33,711 bases of DNA. Origin: an uncultured Bacteriovoracaceae bacterium. Lineage in GTDB: Bacteria > Bdellovibrionota > Bacteriovoracia > Bacteriovoracales > Bacteriovoracaceae. Below the pieces are notes generated by a model. The model worked only from the letters and a program-made list of their open reading frames with translations, was not told the DNA's origin and did not search any database. Position 1 is the stretch's first letter. Every line of letters begins with the position of its first letter. The position numbers and the translations under genes are program-made. Positions 6,664 through 14,674 of this stretch are shown one piece after another. The stretch is taken from assembly GCA_937931205.1 (NCBI GenBank), contig CALHBF010000029.1:1-33711 (forward strand). The letters are read 5' to 3'.

Positions 6664-7698
6664 ATGGATCTTATAGAGAAACTTAAGTCGAAGGGCCTTC
6701 TTCAAGTTATTGGTAATACTCCTGTCATAAAAGTTCAGTCATTGAGCGAACTTACTGGCTGTGAGATTTATATGAAGTGTGAAAATTTAAATCCTGGTGG
6801 AACTATTAAGGACCGCCCAGCTTTTAATATGGTGGCCCAGGCCATCGCTCGTGGGGACCTGAAACCGGGAATGACCATTGTAGAAGGGACGGCCGGAAAT
6901 ACCGGAATTGGTCTTGCTATGGTTGGTCAGGCACTTGGTTTCAAAGTGATCGTTGTTATGCCAGAAGGCATGGCCCCTGAGAAACATAAAATTCTAAAAA
7001 TGTATGGAGCTGAAGTGGTAGAAACGGCTGCTGTTCCGTTCACTGATGACCGCCACTTTTTTAAAGTAGGTAAGAAAATTGGTCAAAGCTCTCCTAACTA
7101 CTGGTGGGCCAATCAGTTCGATAATCCTGATAACTACCTTGCTCATTACAACAGCACAGCTCCTGAGCTTTATAAGCAGCTGGATGGCAAAATTGATGCT
7201 GTGGTTGTCGCTGCAGGTTCAGCTGGAACTCTTGCCGGTGTTTCAAAATATATGAAAGAGCAAAACCCAAAAATTAAAGTGATCGTGCCTGATCCAAATG
7301 GTTCAGGAATTGTTTCTTACTTTCAGAATGGAACATGGGTAAGTGATTGTGGTTCAACAATGGCCGAAGGTGTAGGTATCTGTCGTTTCCAAGAAATGTT
7401 CAGTCACGTTATTCAAGATGAGTGCCTTACAATTGATGATCAGAGATTAACAAGTCTTGCTCGTTATGTTCGTGAGAAAGAAGGTTTAGTAATGGGAATG
7501 AGCTCAACACTAAATCTAGCAGGTGCTCTAAGAACAGCATTGAAATATGGCCCAGGTCAAAGAATTGCGACATTCATTTGTGATGGCGGAGACCGTGCTA
7601 TTTCAAAAATCTATAATGATGAATACCTAGCAGGTCTTAAACTTGATTACTCTGTTCGCACAGATGCTCAAATCAAAGAAATGTTTTCAAATTTCTAG
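6664..7698 (+). CDS. cysK: PLP-dependent cysteine synthase (O-acetylserine sulfhydrylase family)
   Basis: 344 residues, fold-type II PLP enzyme joining O-acetylserine and sulfide. Lys49 in N-P-G-G-T-I-K-D-R is the Schiff-base lysine. The substrate loop reads E-G-T-A-G-N-T-G (74-81), with Ala77 where classical CysK has Ser (T-S-G-N-T-G). The phosphate-binding loop is A-G-S-A-G-T-L-A-G instead of the usual G-T-G-G-T. Both changes are typical of a separate bacterial subgroup, so the sulfur donor may not be simple sulfide; cystathionine beta-synthase-like activity is the main alternative. It diverges from cysE. ATG 6664 is preceded by AGGAAAG. Its TAG shares the four bases CTAG (7695-7698) with the stop of the convergent gene. 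Confidence 0.85.
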   Translation: MDLIEKLKSKGLLQVIGNTPVIKVQSLSELTGCEIYMKCENLNPGGTIKDRPAFNMVAQAIARGDLKPGMTIVEGTAGNTGIGLAMVGQALGFKVIVVMPEGMAPEKHKILKMYGAEVVETAAVPFTDDRHFFKVGKKIGQSSPNYWWANQFDNPDNYLAHYNSTAPELYKQLDGKIDAVVVAAGSAGTLAGVSKYMKEQNPKIKVIVPDPNGSGIVSYFQNGTWVSDCGSTMAEGVGICRFQEMFSHVIQDECLTIDDQRLTSLARYVREKEGLVMGMSSTLNLAGALRTALKYGPGQRIATFICDGGDRAISKIYNDEYLAGLKLDYSVRTDAQIKEMFSNF

Positions 7699-9032
7699 TC
7701 TTTAAAAATTTCTGGCTCAAGAAGTTGAATCTTGAGCCAGAAAAAATCATCTTTCAATATTTCTGAATATGAGTAACTCGTAAGAATCTGATAGTAGATC
7801 TCTCTGGCTTCTTTTTTCATTCCATGAAAAGTGTAGTAATTCACGAGCTGATAGCCGGCCGCAATGTTGTGATTAAAATCAAAAGATGATTTGTAGAACT
7901 GATACTCATCCTTATAGTTATCAACGCTCGAAAAACTGACAAATAACATTAAAGAAAGAAGTGCTGCTTGCGCCAGCATTTTCATTCCGGACTTAGGGAT
8001 GTTCTCTAGCAGCAGGCATAGAGCTGGGATAAAGAAAATAAGTGGAAGGTAGAGATGCTGATCACTTACCCAAGACGAGGTCATAAAAGGGGCAGGAACA
8101 ATTCCGAGAAAGGGAGTCAGCATCAGAAAGAAGGCCATGAAAAATTTAAAGGCCCGCTGTCTAAAAATAAAAAATAGGAACAGAGTAATCAGACTCACTC
8201 CGAACAATGCCGTCATAAGATCATCTGGAACAGGGCCACGAATAGGAACTGTATAGAAAGGCAGAAGTGACTGCCAAAAATACCAATTGATGGCCTGAGG
8301 AATTGTTTTAGCAATAAACTCAATAGCTGAATTGTATGAGCTCGTCTGTATTGCTAAGCGCATGCCTTCAAGAGCGATCGAAGAATTGAGAAGTTTATAA
8401 AGGGCGGCGGCAACGACAAGAGTGGCCGGTATAATTAAAATAATTTTTTTCTTATTGTCTTTAAGCGAGAGAAACCAATGGGCCACTAACGGAAGAGAAG
8501 CCGTTTTAGAAGCCAATGAAAGAACAAGGTTGATAAAGGAAAAGGTTTTGTACCATTTTCTTTTCAACGGAGCCTCTTCAACTTCTGCTTTCGCAAAATA
8601 ATTCATGGCCAGTAATGTGAAGAAAGCACAAAGCAGGGTTTTAAACTGAATCATCCAAGCAACCGAAATAAGCATCGATGGATGAAATAAAAAAATAAAA
8701 TATCCCCAACGAGCAGAACTGATTTTAAGTCGTTTCAGCAGCTGATAAAAAAGAAGGGCATTCGCAAAGTGAATAAGAAAGTTGGTGATATGGTAATAGA
8801 AGTATTGATCTTTGAAAGTAGAGAGCATGAATCTCTGAAAAAGAATGGTCACTGGCCATGAGAAAATGCGGAGAGTATCCCAGACAGATGAGAAGTTTTT
8901 GATATTTCCTTCAAACAGAAAATATTTGTCGTCCCACATCGGCAGTCCGAAGAAAGTAGGGTAGTAGAGTATCAATAAGATTAAAAAACTGAATGAAAAA
9001 AAGATAAACCGATTATCGATGATTTTTTTCAT
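7695..9032 (-). CDS. Polytopic membrane protein, GT-C-like glycosyltransferase
   Basis: 445 residues with about ten hydrophobic segments. After the first membrane helix comes L-P-M-W-D-D-K (W33-D34-D35), the place where GT-C enzymes of the PMT/GT39 and TMTC type carry acidic catalytic or metal-binding residues. The first periplasmic loop and later R/K-rich loops fit that architecture, and a short helical tail of about 60 residues at the C-terminus resembles the start of a TPR region. Likely role: transfer of a sugar from a polyprenyl carrier to a glycan or protein outside the membrane. It overlaps the upstream HPr-kinase-like gene by 20 bases, so the two are cotranslated. Family assignment is by layout and motif only. 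Confidence 0.6.
   Translation of the reverse strand: MKKIIDNRFIFFSFSFLILLILYYPTFFGLPMWDDKYFLFEGNIKNFSSVWDTLRIFSWPVTILFQRFMLSTFKDQYFYYHITNFLIHFANALLFYQLLKRLKISSARWGYFIFLFHPSMLISVAWMIQFKTLLCAFFTLLAMNYFAKAEVEEAPLKRKWYKTFSFINLVLSLASKTASLPLVAHWFLSLKDNKKKIILIIPATLVVAAALYKLLNSSIALEGMRLAIQTSSYNSAIEFIAKTIPQAINWYFWQSLLPFYTVPIRGPVPDDLMTALFGVSLITLFLFFIFRQRAFKFFMAFFLMLTPFLGIVPAPFMTSSWVSDQHLYLPLIFFIPALCLLLENIPKSGMKMLAQAALLSLMLFVSFSSVDNYKDEYQFYKSSFDFNHNIAAGYQLVNYYTFHGMKKEAREIYYQILTSYSYSEILKDDFFWLKIQLLEPEIFKD
7704..7743 (-). terminator. Terminator-like hairpin inside the end of the membrane-protein gene
   Basis: A perfect 14-base stem joins TTTCTGGCTCAAGA (7709-7722) to its complement (7730-7743) around a 7-base loop. 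On the minus strand it is followed by TTTTT (7708-7704), the form of an intrinsic terminator. Yet it is coding: it specifies the residues just before the end of the GT-C-like gene, whose stop (7697-7695) lies after the U-tract. On the plus strand it follows the cysK stop but has no U-tract, so it may act there only as a 3'-end stabiliser. Confidence 0.6.
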
Positions 9033-10011
9033 TAATTAAATCCTTGATGGCCTGACAGTTCCTTTGAATATTATCACTAAGGACAATTTTGCAATGAAAG
9101 CTTCTAAGATAAAGGTTAATTGCAGCTCTGCTTCTCTTAACGATTGCTTTGCTTATTTTGGTAAAATCAGAAAGGTAATTGAAATTTAAAAATATTTCAA
9201 TAATTTGTGGAAGGCCCACTCCAATCACCATATTTTCAAGAAGAACTTTCATGGCCTCAAATGGTCTGAGTCTTTGAATCACAGGGGAGCGATAACTTGA
9301 TCTGACTCCCAAAATGAGCATCGGCCTTGAGTCCAGCGGCATAATGTTAACTCTATCATCAAGATGAGAAAGTGAGAGGACATGCTTAGGCGGATAAAGA
9401 GAGCGATTGAAGGTATGCCAAGGCTTATCCACCAGTTCTGAATCTTGTGGAATGGCCGCAAGTGAAATCTTAGAAGGAAAAGAGTGGATCTTGCCTTTGT
9501 GGTCAATAAATGGGCAGTCATCGGAGATGACTTTGAATTCAGGGTCTTTAAGGAATTCGGCCAGCATACTGCTTTTTCCGCCACCTGAAGGAAGTATCAG
9601 AATGAAGTCACGTTTGCGATAGGTTCCAGATAATGCGTGTATACGGTATAGACTTCTTCTTTGAGCGAGTTCGCCAAAAAGAGAGTGAATTGTCAGGAAA
9701 GCGAGTTCAAAAAGAAGCTCTTCATCTAGTGAGTAGATGAAGAAAGAGTTACCTTTCTGATGAATGTGACCTTTTCCGTGATAATCGATAAATTTTTCAC
9801 GTCGATAGGTGTAAACCACCGCATGAGAGAGGATCTTCGTTGCAATAAGTTCCGGAATTTTGGGTGGGGCTTCTCGTTGGATATGAACAGTGAATTTCCT
9901 ATGCGATTTCTCATCCGTGATGAAAAAATGGAACTCATCTCTAATTTTCTGTAAAACTTCATCTTCATCTGTCTTAACGACAATGCTAAGATTTAAAAGA
10001 TTGATATTCAT
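9013..10011 (-). CDS. HPr kinase-like P-loop ATPase (HprK-related)
   Basis: 332 residues from ATG 10011; a TTG at 10029 in frame would add six residues. The N-terminal 125 residues are unassigned. A P-loop follows, P-S-G-G-G-K-S-S at about residues 141-148, and then S-D-D (163-165), the arrangement seen in the C-terminal domain of HPr kinase/phosphorylase and its relatives. No HPr or PTS gene is near. Relatives of this type commonly sit in polysaccharide or peptide-export clusters, where the substrate is unknown. It overlaps the GT-C-like gene by 20 bases. Its start is only 17 bases from the divergent glycosyltransferase start, so any promoter must lie within coding sequence. Confidence 0.6.
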   Translation of the reverse strand: MNINLLNLSIVVKTDEDEVLQKIRDEFHFFITDEKSHRKFTVHIQREAPPKIPELIATKILSHAVVYTYRREKFIDYHGKGHIHQKGNSFFIYSLDEELLFELAFLTIHSLFGELAQRRSLYRIHALSGTYRKRDFILILPSGGGKSSMLAEFLKDPEFKVISDDCPFIDHKGKIHSFPSKISLAAIPQDSELVDKPWHTFNRSLYPPKHVLSLSHLDDRVNIMPLDSRPMLILGVRSSYRSPVIQRLRPFEAMKVLLENMVIGVGLPQIIEIFLNFNYLSDFTKISKAIVKRSRAAINLYLRSFHCKIVLSDNIQRNCQAIKDLINEKNHR

Positions 10012-10028
10012 TTCCAAGGCAAACCTCA

Positions 10029-10997
10029 ATGGGACAAATTACAGTAATCATCATAACTCAAGGTCGATTAAAACTTCTAATGAAATGTCTCGAATCCTTG
10101 AGGCAGTTTCCAGAGGGAGTCGAGATAGTTCTTGTCTCCAATGGTGAAGTTTTGGATTCAGGTGCCCGAGCATTCTTGGAAGAGAATTTTAAAAACCATA
10201 AAATTCTTGAATCAACTGAAGTCTTCGCGGCCGGGAAGGCCCGGAATTGGGCGCTAGCGGAGGCAGATCCTTCGGAGTGGGTCTTCTTTATCGATGATGA
10301 TGCCTATTTGCCGCAAAATTACTGGACCACAGTGATGAAGTATCTGGGGCAAAAGGAAGTGGATGTTCTAGGTGGAGCGGATGTTACCCCACCAGATATG
10401 AGCTATTTTGCAAAAGCGGTAGCGATTACGTTGATGTCTCCTTTTTGCACCGGTCTGACTTTTTCCAGGCATTATCCTTTGGGAAAGAAGATTCAATTTG
10501 CGACCGAAGAGAATCTTACTTCAGCACAGCTTTGGGTAAGAAGAAAAATTTTTGATGAGGTTAAATTACCTGAAGGCTACAGAAGAGGTGAAGAGAGTTA
10601 TTTTTTAAAAGAACTCTCAGATAAGAATGTGGGAATGTACTATCATCCGCAGTTAAAGCTTTTTCATTATCGCCGCGATAGCTTAAGACAAATTGTAAAA
10701 AATAATTTTCAGGGTGGTTTTTTTCGCTCTTTGATGATGAGAGAGAAATCAGGTTTTTCTGGAAGTTATTATCTGCCAAGCGTTTTTGTTCTTCTTCATT
10801 TTCTTGCCCTGTATGACTTGAGTCTTTTTTTTGAATTGGCAAAAATGTATATTCTTTTAATTGGCTGTATTTCCCTAGGGATTTCTCAACGTCAAAGAGC
10901 TTTTTTCAGTTTCCCGCTCGTCTTTTTTCTCCACTATGTCATTGTGGCCAGTTACGGACTGGGCTTTTTAAAGGGAAGACTGCAAAAGATTTCTTAA
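10029..10997 (+). CDS. Family 2 glycosyltransferase with membrane-anchored C-terminus
   Basis: 322 residues. The GT-A fold starts immediately (I-T-V-I-I-I-T-Q-G-R), with F-I-D-D-D-A-Y at 87-93 giving the metal-binding DxD (Asp89-91). A conserved acidic R-R-G-E-E-S-Y segment near residue 185 matches the acceptor-side E-E-x-x-x region. The last 75 residues contain two or three hydrophobic helices, so it should sit on the inner membrane. Nucleotide-sugar donor unknown. It is alone on the plus strand amid minus-strand glycan genes, and ends in a 30-base tail-to-tail overlap with the next minus-strand gene. ATG 10029 is fixed by the domain start; ribosome-binding site is poor (AAGGC). Confidence 0.85.
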   Translation: MGQITVIIITQGRLKLLMKCLESLRQFPEGVEIVLVSNGEVLDSGARAFLEENFKNHKILESTEVFAAGKARNWALAEADPSEWVFFIDDDAYLPQNYWTTVMKYLGQKEVDVLGGADVTPPDMSYFAKAVAITLMSPFCTGLTFSRHYPLGKKIQFATEENLTSAQLWVRRKIFDEVKLPEGYRRGEESYFLKELSDKNVGMYYHPQLKLFHYRRDSLRQIVKNNFQGGFFRSLMMREKSGFSGSYYLPSVFVLLHFLALYDLSLFFELAKMYILLIGCISLGISQRQRAFFSFPLVFFLHYVIVASYGLGFLKGRLQKIS

Positions 10998-11909
10998 ATG
11001 GTTTTTAGCACTTTCATCTCTTAAAAATTCTCTATGAGGATTATGCTTTTTGTGAAGAAGCATTTCAGAGAAAATCTGATCATGTGCTTGAATTTCAAAA
11101 ATGTTCATCTGGTGATAAAGGCTCATTTGGATTTGATAGATGGACTTCCTATCAGATCTTTGAGGAGGATAGACATTCCTGCATCCTCTACTGGCCATAT
11201 GAAATGAAACTGAGCTATCTGAAACTAAAAAATTATCACAGGCAAGATCAATAAAATCGTATTTTGAATAATCCGTTCCATCGAAAAATGTGATTTCATT
11301 AATTAATTGCACTTGGCAGTTTTTAAGTTGCTGAAAGAGTTGGAAAAGGAATTTCTGAGAAAAGATATTATTGTAATTTATCTTTGATAAATTTCTTTCT
11401 TCACTCAGATAAATTGTTACCTGTTGTCCGTCTGGAAAATGAAGCCTCTCTAAGCTTTTACTGATGTTTTCTCCCAGATACTCTTCTGTAAGATGGGCAT
11501 AAATCAATTTCTTTTCAGCAGTAACATTGGAAGCTTCTTGATTGAATTCATAGGCCAAGAAATAATCTTTGAGATGTTGCGGTACGAGTTTTTCCAGTGA
11601 AAGAGGAATAAGGAAGGTTATTCCCAGATGAGGAATCTTCCGATGGTTCTTGAGTAAGAAATCCATGAAAGTGATAAGGCCATCTCTTACGGTGATGACA
11701 GATGCATGTTGAAGCAAGGCCTGATTTGTCAGTTCAAAAAGAAAGCAAGGGTTGAGTGGATGAAAGAGATCCTCTGTTAGAGGAAGTGCCTGACCCCATG
11801 GCTCTTCTTTCAGATGAAGTGAATCCTTTAAGAAAGATTCCCATTTAAGTTTAACGAAGCTAGTAGGATGATTGAGGAATGATACAATTTTATCCAAGGT
11901 AGCTGTCAT
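10968..11909 (-). CDS. Unknown protein of the glycan island
   Basis: 313 residues, no signal peptide or membrane helix. I recognise no family with confidence. A late segment, D-N-F-L-V-S-D-S-S-V-S-F-H-M-A-S-R-G, resembles the sugar-nucleotide site of GT-B enzymes (a Ser/Asp turn before a helix), so a highly diverged GT-B glycosyltransferase or polysaccharide-modifying enzyme is one possibility. It overlaps the upstream GT4 gene by 20 bases, so they are cotranslated, and overlaps the convergent GT2 gene by 30 bases. Context is the only strong hint to function. Confidence 0.65.
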   Translation of the reverse strand: MTATLDKIVSFLNHPTSFVKLKWESFLKDSLHLKEEPWGQALPLTEDLFHPLNPCFLFELTNQALLQHASVITVRDGLITFMDFLLKNHRKIPHLGITFLIPLSLEKLVPQHLKDYFLAYEFNQEASNVTAEKKLIYAHLTEEYLGENISKSLERLHFPDGQQVTIYLSEERNLSKINYNNIFSQKFLFQLFQQLKNCQVQLINEITFFDGTDYSKYDFIDLACDNFLVSDSSVSFHMASRGCRNVYPPQRSDRKSIYQIQMSLYHQMNIFEIQAHDQIFSEMLLHKKHNPHREFLRDESAKNHLRNLLQSSL

Positions 11910-13131
11910 AAACTTCTCGATATAGGGGATTAAGATGTCTATCGAAATTGATAAACATTTTATGAGAAATTTGAGAGCTCTTTAGCACTTTATGGAAAAG
12001 GCTTGAGAAGTTATCAAATTCTTTGGGTTGAGCATTTAGTATCTTTTTTAAATTTTCAGTCGTATTTCTGATAGAAAAAAGTTCATTTGCTTTCTTGGAA
12101 ATAAGACTTCTGTCGACATTATGATTTGCAGACAGCATTCCAGCAAGTGGTTGCAGGATGACTTCTTTATGAGTTTCGATTTTCACCTCGAGAAAATGAT
12201 TTCCGGGGAAATTGAAATCATGAAATCCACCCCAGCTAGTAAGAATACTGGGAAGTCCGCAGACACTTGACTCTGCGATACTCATGCCAAAGTCTTCATC
12301 ATTATGTGTACTAAGACTAATAAAATAATCACTGGCATTATAGTAGGCATTGAGAGTCTCACTATTGGCCATTCCTTTGAATTCAATTTGCTTACTTCTT
12401 GGGTGGTTTTGCAAAAGACTTTGAATCTGGTGAAAGTACTCACCGGGAGCGGATTTGTAATCAACAAAAGGGTCTCCTAAATCATCAAAGTGACCAAAAA
12501 GAAGTAACTTGTCATGGGACTGAGTTAAAGTCAGATGTTGAAGAAACTGTTCTACCAACAGGTGGATGTTTTTTTGATAGGAAAGTCTGCCAGTAAAGAT
12601 AAAAATCTTTTCTTGAGTGACACCTAATTCTTTTCGAGTTTTCTCTCTCAGTTCATCACTATGGAAAAACTCATGAGTCTCAACAGAAAAAGGATGGATA
12701 AAAGTTTCACCATCGTAGAGCTTTTGCATAAGTTTCTGCTGAGCACTTGAAGCGACACAGAATTTTGTTTTAGCACCTTTAAGAATTCGGGCGAGTGAAG
12801 CCCAGTTGCCATAATTGAGAGTGAAGTCACCATAAAGATGAAAGATGAATTCTGGTAATTGATTAAATCTTTGCATCCACATCGGTACCAGATACTGTAG
12901 CAATTCCAAGGGATGAGGTCGGTGATCAATAAAACTGACAGTGGCCGGTTTTTCATTGATAATTCTTTCGGCCAAAGTGATTAAATCCTGACTTTTTTGT
13001 TCAACTCCAAAATGAAGTGAAGTCACTTCATTAGAAGCCTCTTTATAGTTAAGCCAAAGATTTGCTACAATCTTTTGACAACTTACCCAGCTCGAAGTTT
13101 GATAAGAGTATAAACATAAGATTTTTGACAT
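11890..13131 (-). CDS. Family 4 glycosyltransferase (GT-B)
   Basis: 413 residues. The C-terminal GT-B domain is clear: F-T-G-R-L-S-Y-Q-K-N near residue 180 (donor phosphate-binding Arg/Lys pair), then E279-x7-E287 within E-D-F-G-M-S-I-A-E, and C-G-L-P-S-I-L-T-S-W-G-G after it. This is the retaining GT4 signature. The N-terminal domain is diverged but begins with a beta strand (I-L-C-L-Y-S-Y). Cytosolic or membrane-peripheral, likely extending a lipid-linked or surface glycan. First gene of the minus-strand pair, and no clear ribosome-binding site precedes its ATG. Confidence 0.85.
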   Translation of the reverse strand: MSKILCLYSYQTSSWVSCQKIVANLWLNYKEASNEVTSLHFGVEQKSQDLITLAERIINEKPATVSFIDHRPHPLELLQYLVPMWMQRFNQLPEFIFHLYGDFTLNYGNWASLARILKGAKTKFCVASSAQQKLMQKLYDGETFIHPFSVETHEFFHSDELREKTRKELGVTQEKIFIFTGRLSYQKNIHLLVEQFLQHLTLTQSHDKLLLFGHFDDLGDPFVDYKSAPGEYFHQIQSLLQNHPRSKQIEFKGMANSETLNAYYNASDYFISLSTHNDEDFGMSIAESSVCGLPSILTSWGGFHDFNFPGNHFLEVKIETHKEVILQPLAGMLSANHNVDRSLISKKANELFSIRNTTENLKKILNAQPKEFDNFSSLFHKVLKSSQISHKMFINFDRHLNPLYREVYDSYLG

Positions 13132-13191
13132 AATTAATTAAAACAATTCACCACTTGTTAATCAAGGTAAAAATCCTCGGGAGAGTGAGCC

Positions 13192-13431
13192 ATGAAAATG
13201 TTATTAGTGTTTCTTTTTTGTAGCACACAGGCCTTTGCTTATGACTTTGGAGATTTAAAGGAAAGTGAACAGAAAAATTTTAAAAACGATTCTGGTCAAG
13301 GATTTAATCAAATGGAGCGCGTTGACAAAAATGTGCGCGAGATTAACAAACTGTGGGATGAAATTAACAGACTGAAGGCCGAAGTAAATAGCCTGAAAAA
13401 TGAAGTGAATCAGTTGAAGGGACGTAAGTGA
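13192..13431 (+). CDS. Small secreted coiled-coil protein
   Basis: 79 residues. Signal peptide 1-16 ends C-S-T-Q-A-F-A, leaving a mature protein of about 63 residues. The final 35 residues form heptads with I/L/V at the a and d positions (I-N-K-L, I-N-R-L, V-N-S-L, V-N-Q-L) and Asn at several core-adjacent positions. That is a Lpp- or leucine-zipper-like oligomerising helix. No lipobox, so periplasmic. Its last bases overlap the tesA start as GTGA, so it heads the tesA-ybbA-ybbP operon. Function unknown; GGGAG a few bases upstream supports the start. Confidence 0.75.
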   Translation: MKMLLVFLFCSTQAFAYDFGDLKESEQKNFKNDSGQGFNQMERVDKNVREINKLWDEINRLKAEVNSLKNEVNQLKGRK

Positions 13432-14021
13432 AAATTTTATTAGCTTTTCTTTTTCTTGTTTTAGGTCAGCTGGCCCATGCCAAGACCATTGTTATCTTGG
13501 GAGATTCTTTAACAGAAGGATACCAACTCGCACGTGAGGAGGCATTTCCTCATCTGGTAGAGGGAAAACTCAAGAAAGCAGGAAAAGATGTTAAAGTCAT
13601 TAATGCTGGATCAAGTGGTGCTACCTCTGCCAGTGGCCTGAAAAGACTGGATTGGTATTTGAAGGCCAAGCCGGAAATACTTGTTCTTATTCTTGGTGCC
13701 AATGATGGATTACGTGGTCTGAAGCCTCTGGATACAGAGAAAAATCTTTCTAGCGTTATTGAAAAAGCACAAGGACAGGGTATTACTGTTGTCCTTGGTG
13801 GCATGCAGATGCCTACCAATTATGGATTAGAGTATCGCAAGGAATTTGCGGCCATTTACCCAAAGCTTGCAAGCAAGTATAAGATCAAGTTGATCCCTTT
13901 TATTTTAGAGGGCGTAGGCGGTAAGCCAGAAATGAATTTACCGGATGGAATTCACCCTAATGCCCGTGGACATTTGATTATGTCTGAAACTGTTCTTAAA
14001 TCTCTGGAAGGCCTCTTATGA
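13428..14021 (+). CDS. tesA: Periplasmic SGNH-hydrolase, TesA-type thioesterase/lysophospholipase
   Basis: 197 residues. Signal peptide ends about L-A-H-A (residue 18). SGNH blocks are G-D-S-L-T-E-G-Y with Ser27, the Gly around 62, G-A-N-D-G-L-R-G (Asn), and D-G-I-H-P-N-A-R-G-H carrying the catalytic Asp/His. Matches E. coli TesA in size and layout, a multifunctional thioesterase I, protease I and lysophospholipase L1. The GTG start overlaps the previous gene by four bases, and its stop overlaps the ABC ATPase start by four bases (ATGA). In E. coli, tesA adjoins ybbA-ybbP divergently; here the three are a single unit. Confidence 0.9.
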   Translation: MKILLAFLFLVLGQLAHAKTIVILGDSLTEGYQLAREEAFPHLVEGKLKKAGKDVKVINAGSSGATSASGLKRLDWYLKAKPEILVLILGANDGLRGLKPLDTEKNLSSVIEKAQGQGITVVLGGMQMPTNYGLEYRKEFAAIYPKLASKYKIKLIPFILEGVGGKPEMNLPDGIHPNARGHLIMSETVLKSLEGLL

Positions 14022-14674
14022 TGTTAGTGAAAGACTTGAAAAAATCTTACGGACAAGGAAATAGCAAAGTTGAAATTTTAAAAAGTATCAATCTTGAAAT
14101 TAAAGAGGGAGAAACAGTTGCATTGATTGGAAAATCCGGTTCCGGTAAATCCACTCTTCTTTCTTTGCTCGCAGGCCTTGATCGTCCTGATAGCGGCGAA
14201 GTCTTTCTACAAAATAGAAACATCTTTGAGTTATCAGATCGTGAACTAACTTATTTTAGGGCCCACAATATGGGAATTGTTTTTCAGCAATTCCATCTTG
14301 TTTCTACTCTGACAGCAGTTGAAAATATTATGCTTCCGCTGGAGCTGACTGGACACAAAAATCCTTATGCCAGAGCGGCTGAGTTATTGCAGGCCGTAGG
14401 ATTAGATCATAGAGGGGATCATTTACCAGCACAACTCTCTGGTGGAGAATCTCAGCGTGTTGCGATTGCTCGTGCCCTAAGTATTTCTCCTGCTATTCTC
14501 TTTGCTGATGAACCAAGTGGAAATCTTGATGAAGAGACAGGAGAAAAAGTGATGGGGCTACTTTTTGAGATGGTCAAGCAAACGAAAACAACTCTCGTTC
14601 TTGTTACTCATGATCTTGAACTGGCCCGCAAATGTCAGAGGATCATTCATCTTGAGCACGGGAGTGTGCAGTGA
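14018..14674 (+). CDS. ybbA: ABC transporter ATPase (YbbA/LolD type)
   Basis: 218 residues, the size of the MacB/LolD/FtsE ATPase group. Walker A G-K-S-G-S-G-K-S-T, Q-loop F-Q-Q-F, signature L-S-G-G-E-S-Q-R-V, Walker B I-L-F-A-D-E-P and D-loop S-G-N-L-D, then the switch His in V-T-H-D. Works with the FtsX-like permease encoded next (GTGA overlap). Because the group mostly uses ATP to drive mechanical or extraction events rather than import, the complex could extract a lipid or lipoprotein. Confidence 0.88.
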   Translation: MMLVKDLKKSYGQGNSKVEILKSINLEIKEGETVALIGKSGSGKSTLLSLLAGLDRPDSGEVFLQNRNIFELSDRELTYFRAHNMGIVFQQFHLVSTLTAVENIMLPLELTGHKNPYARAAELLQAVGLDHRGDHLPAQLSGGESQRVAIARALSISPAILFADEPSGNLDEETGEKVMGLLFEMVKQTKTTLVLVTHDLELARKCQRIIHLEHGSVQ

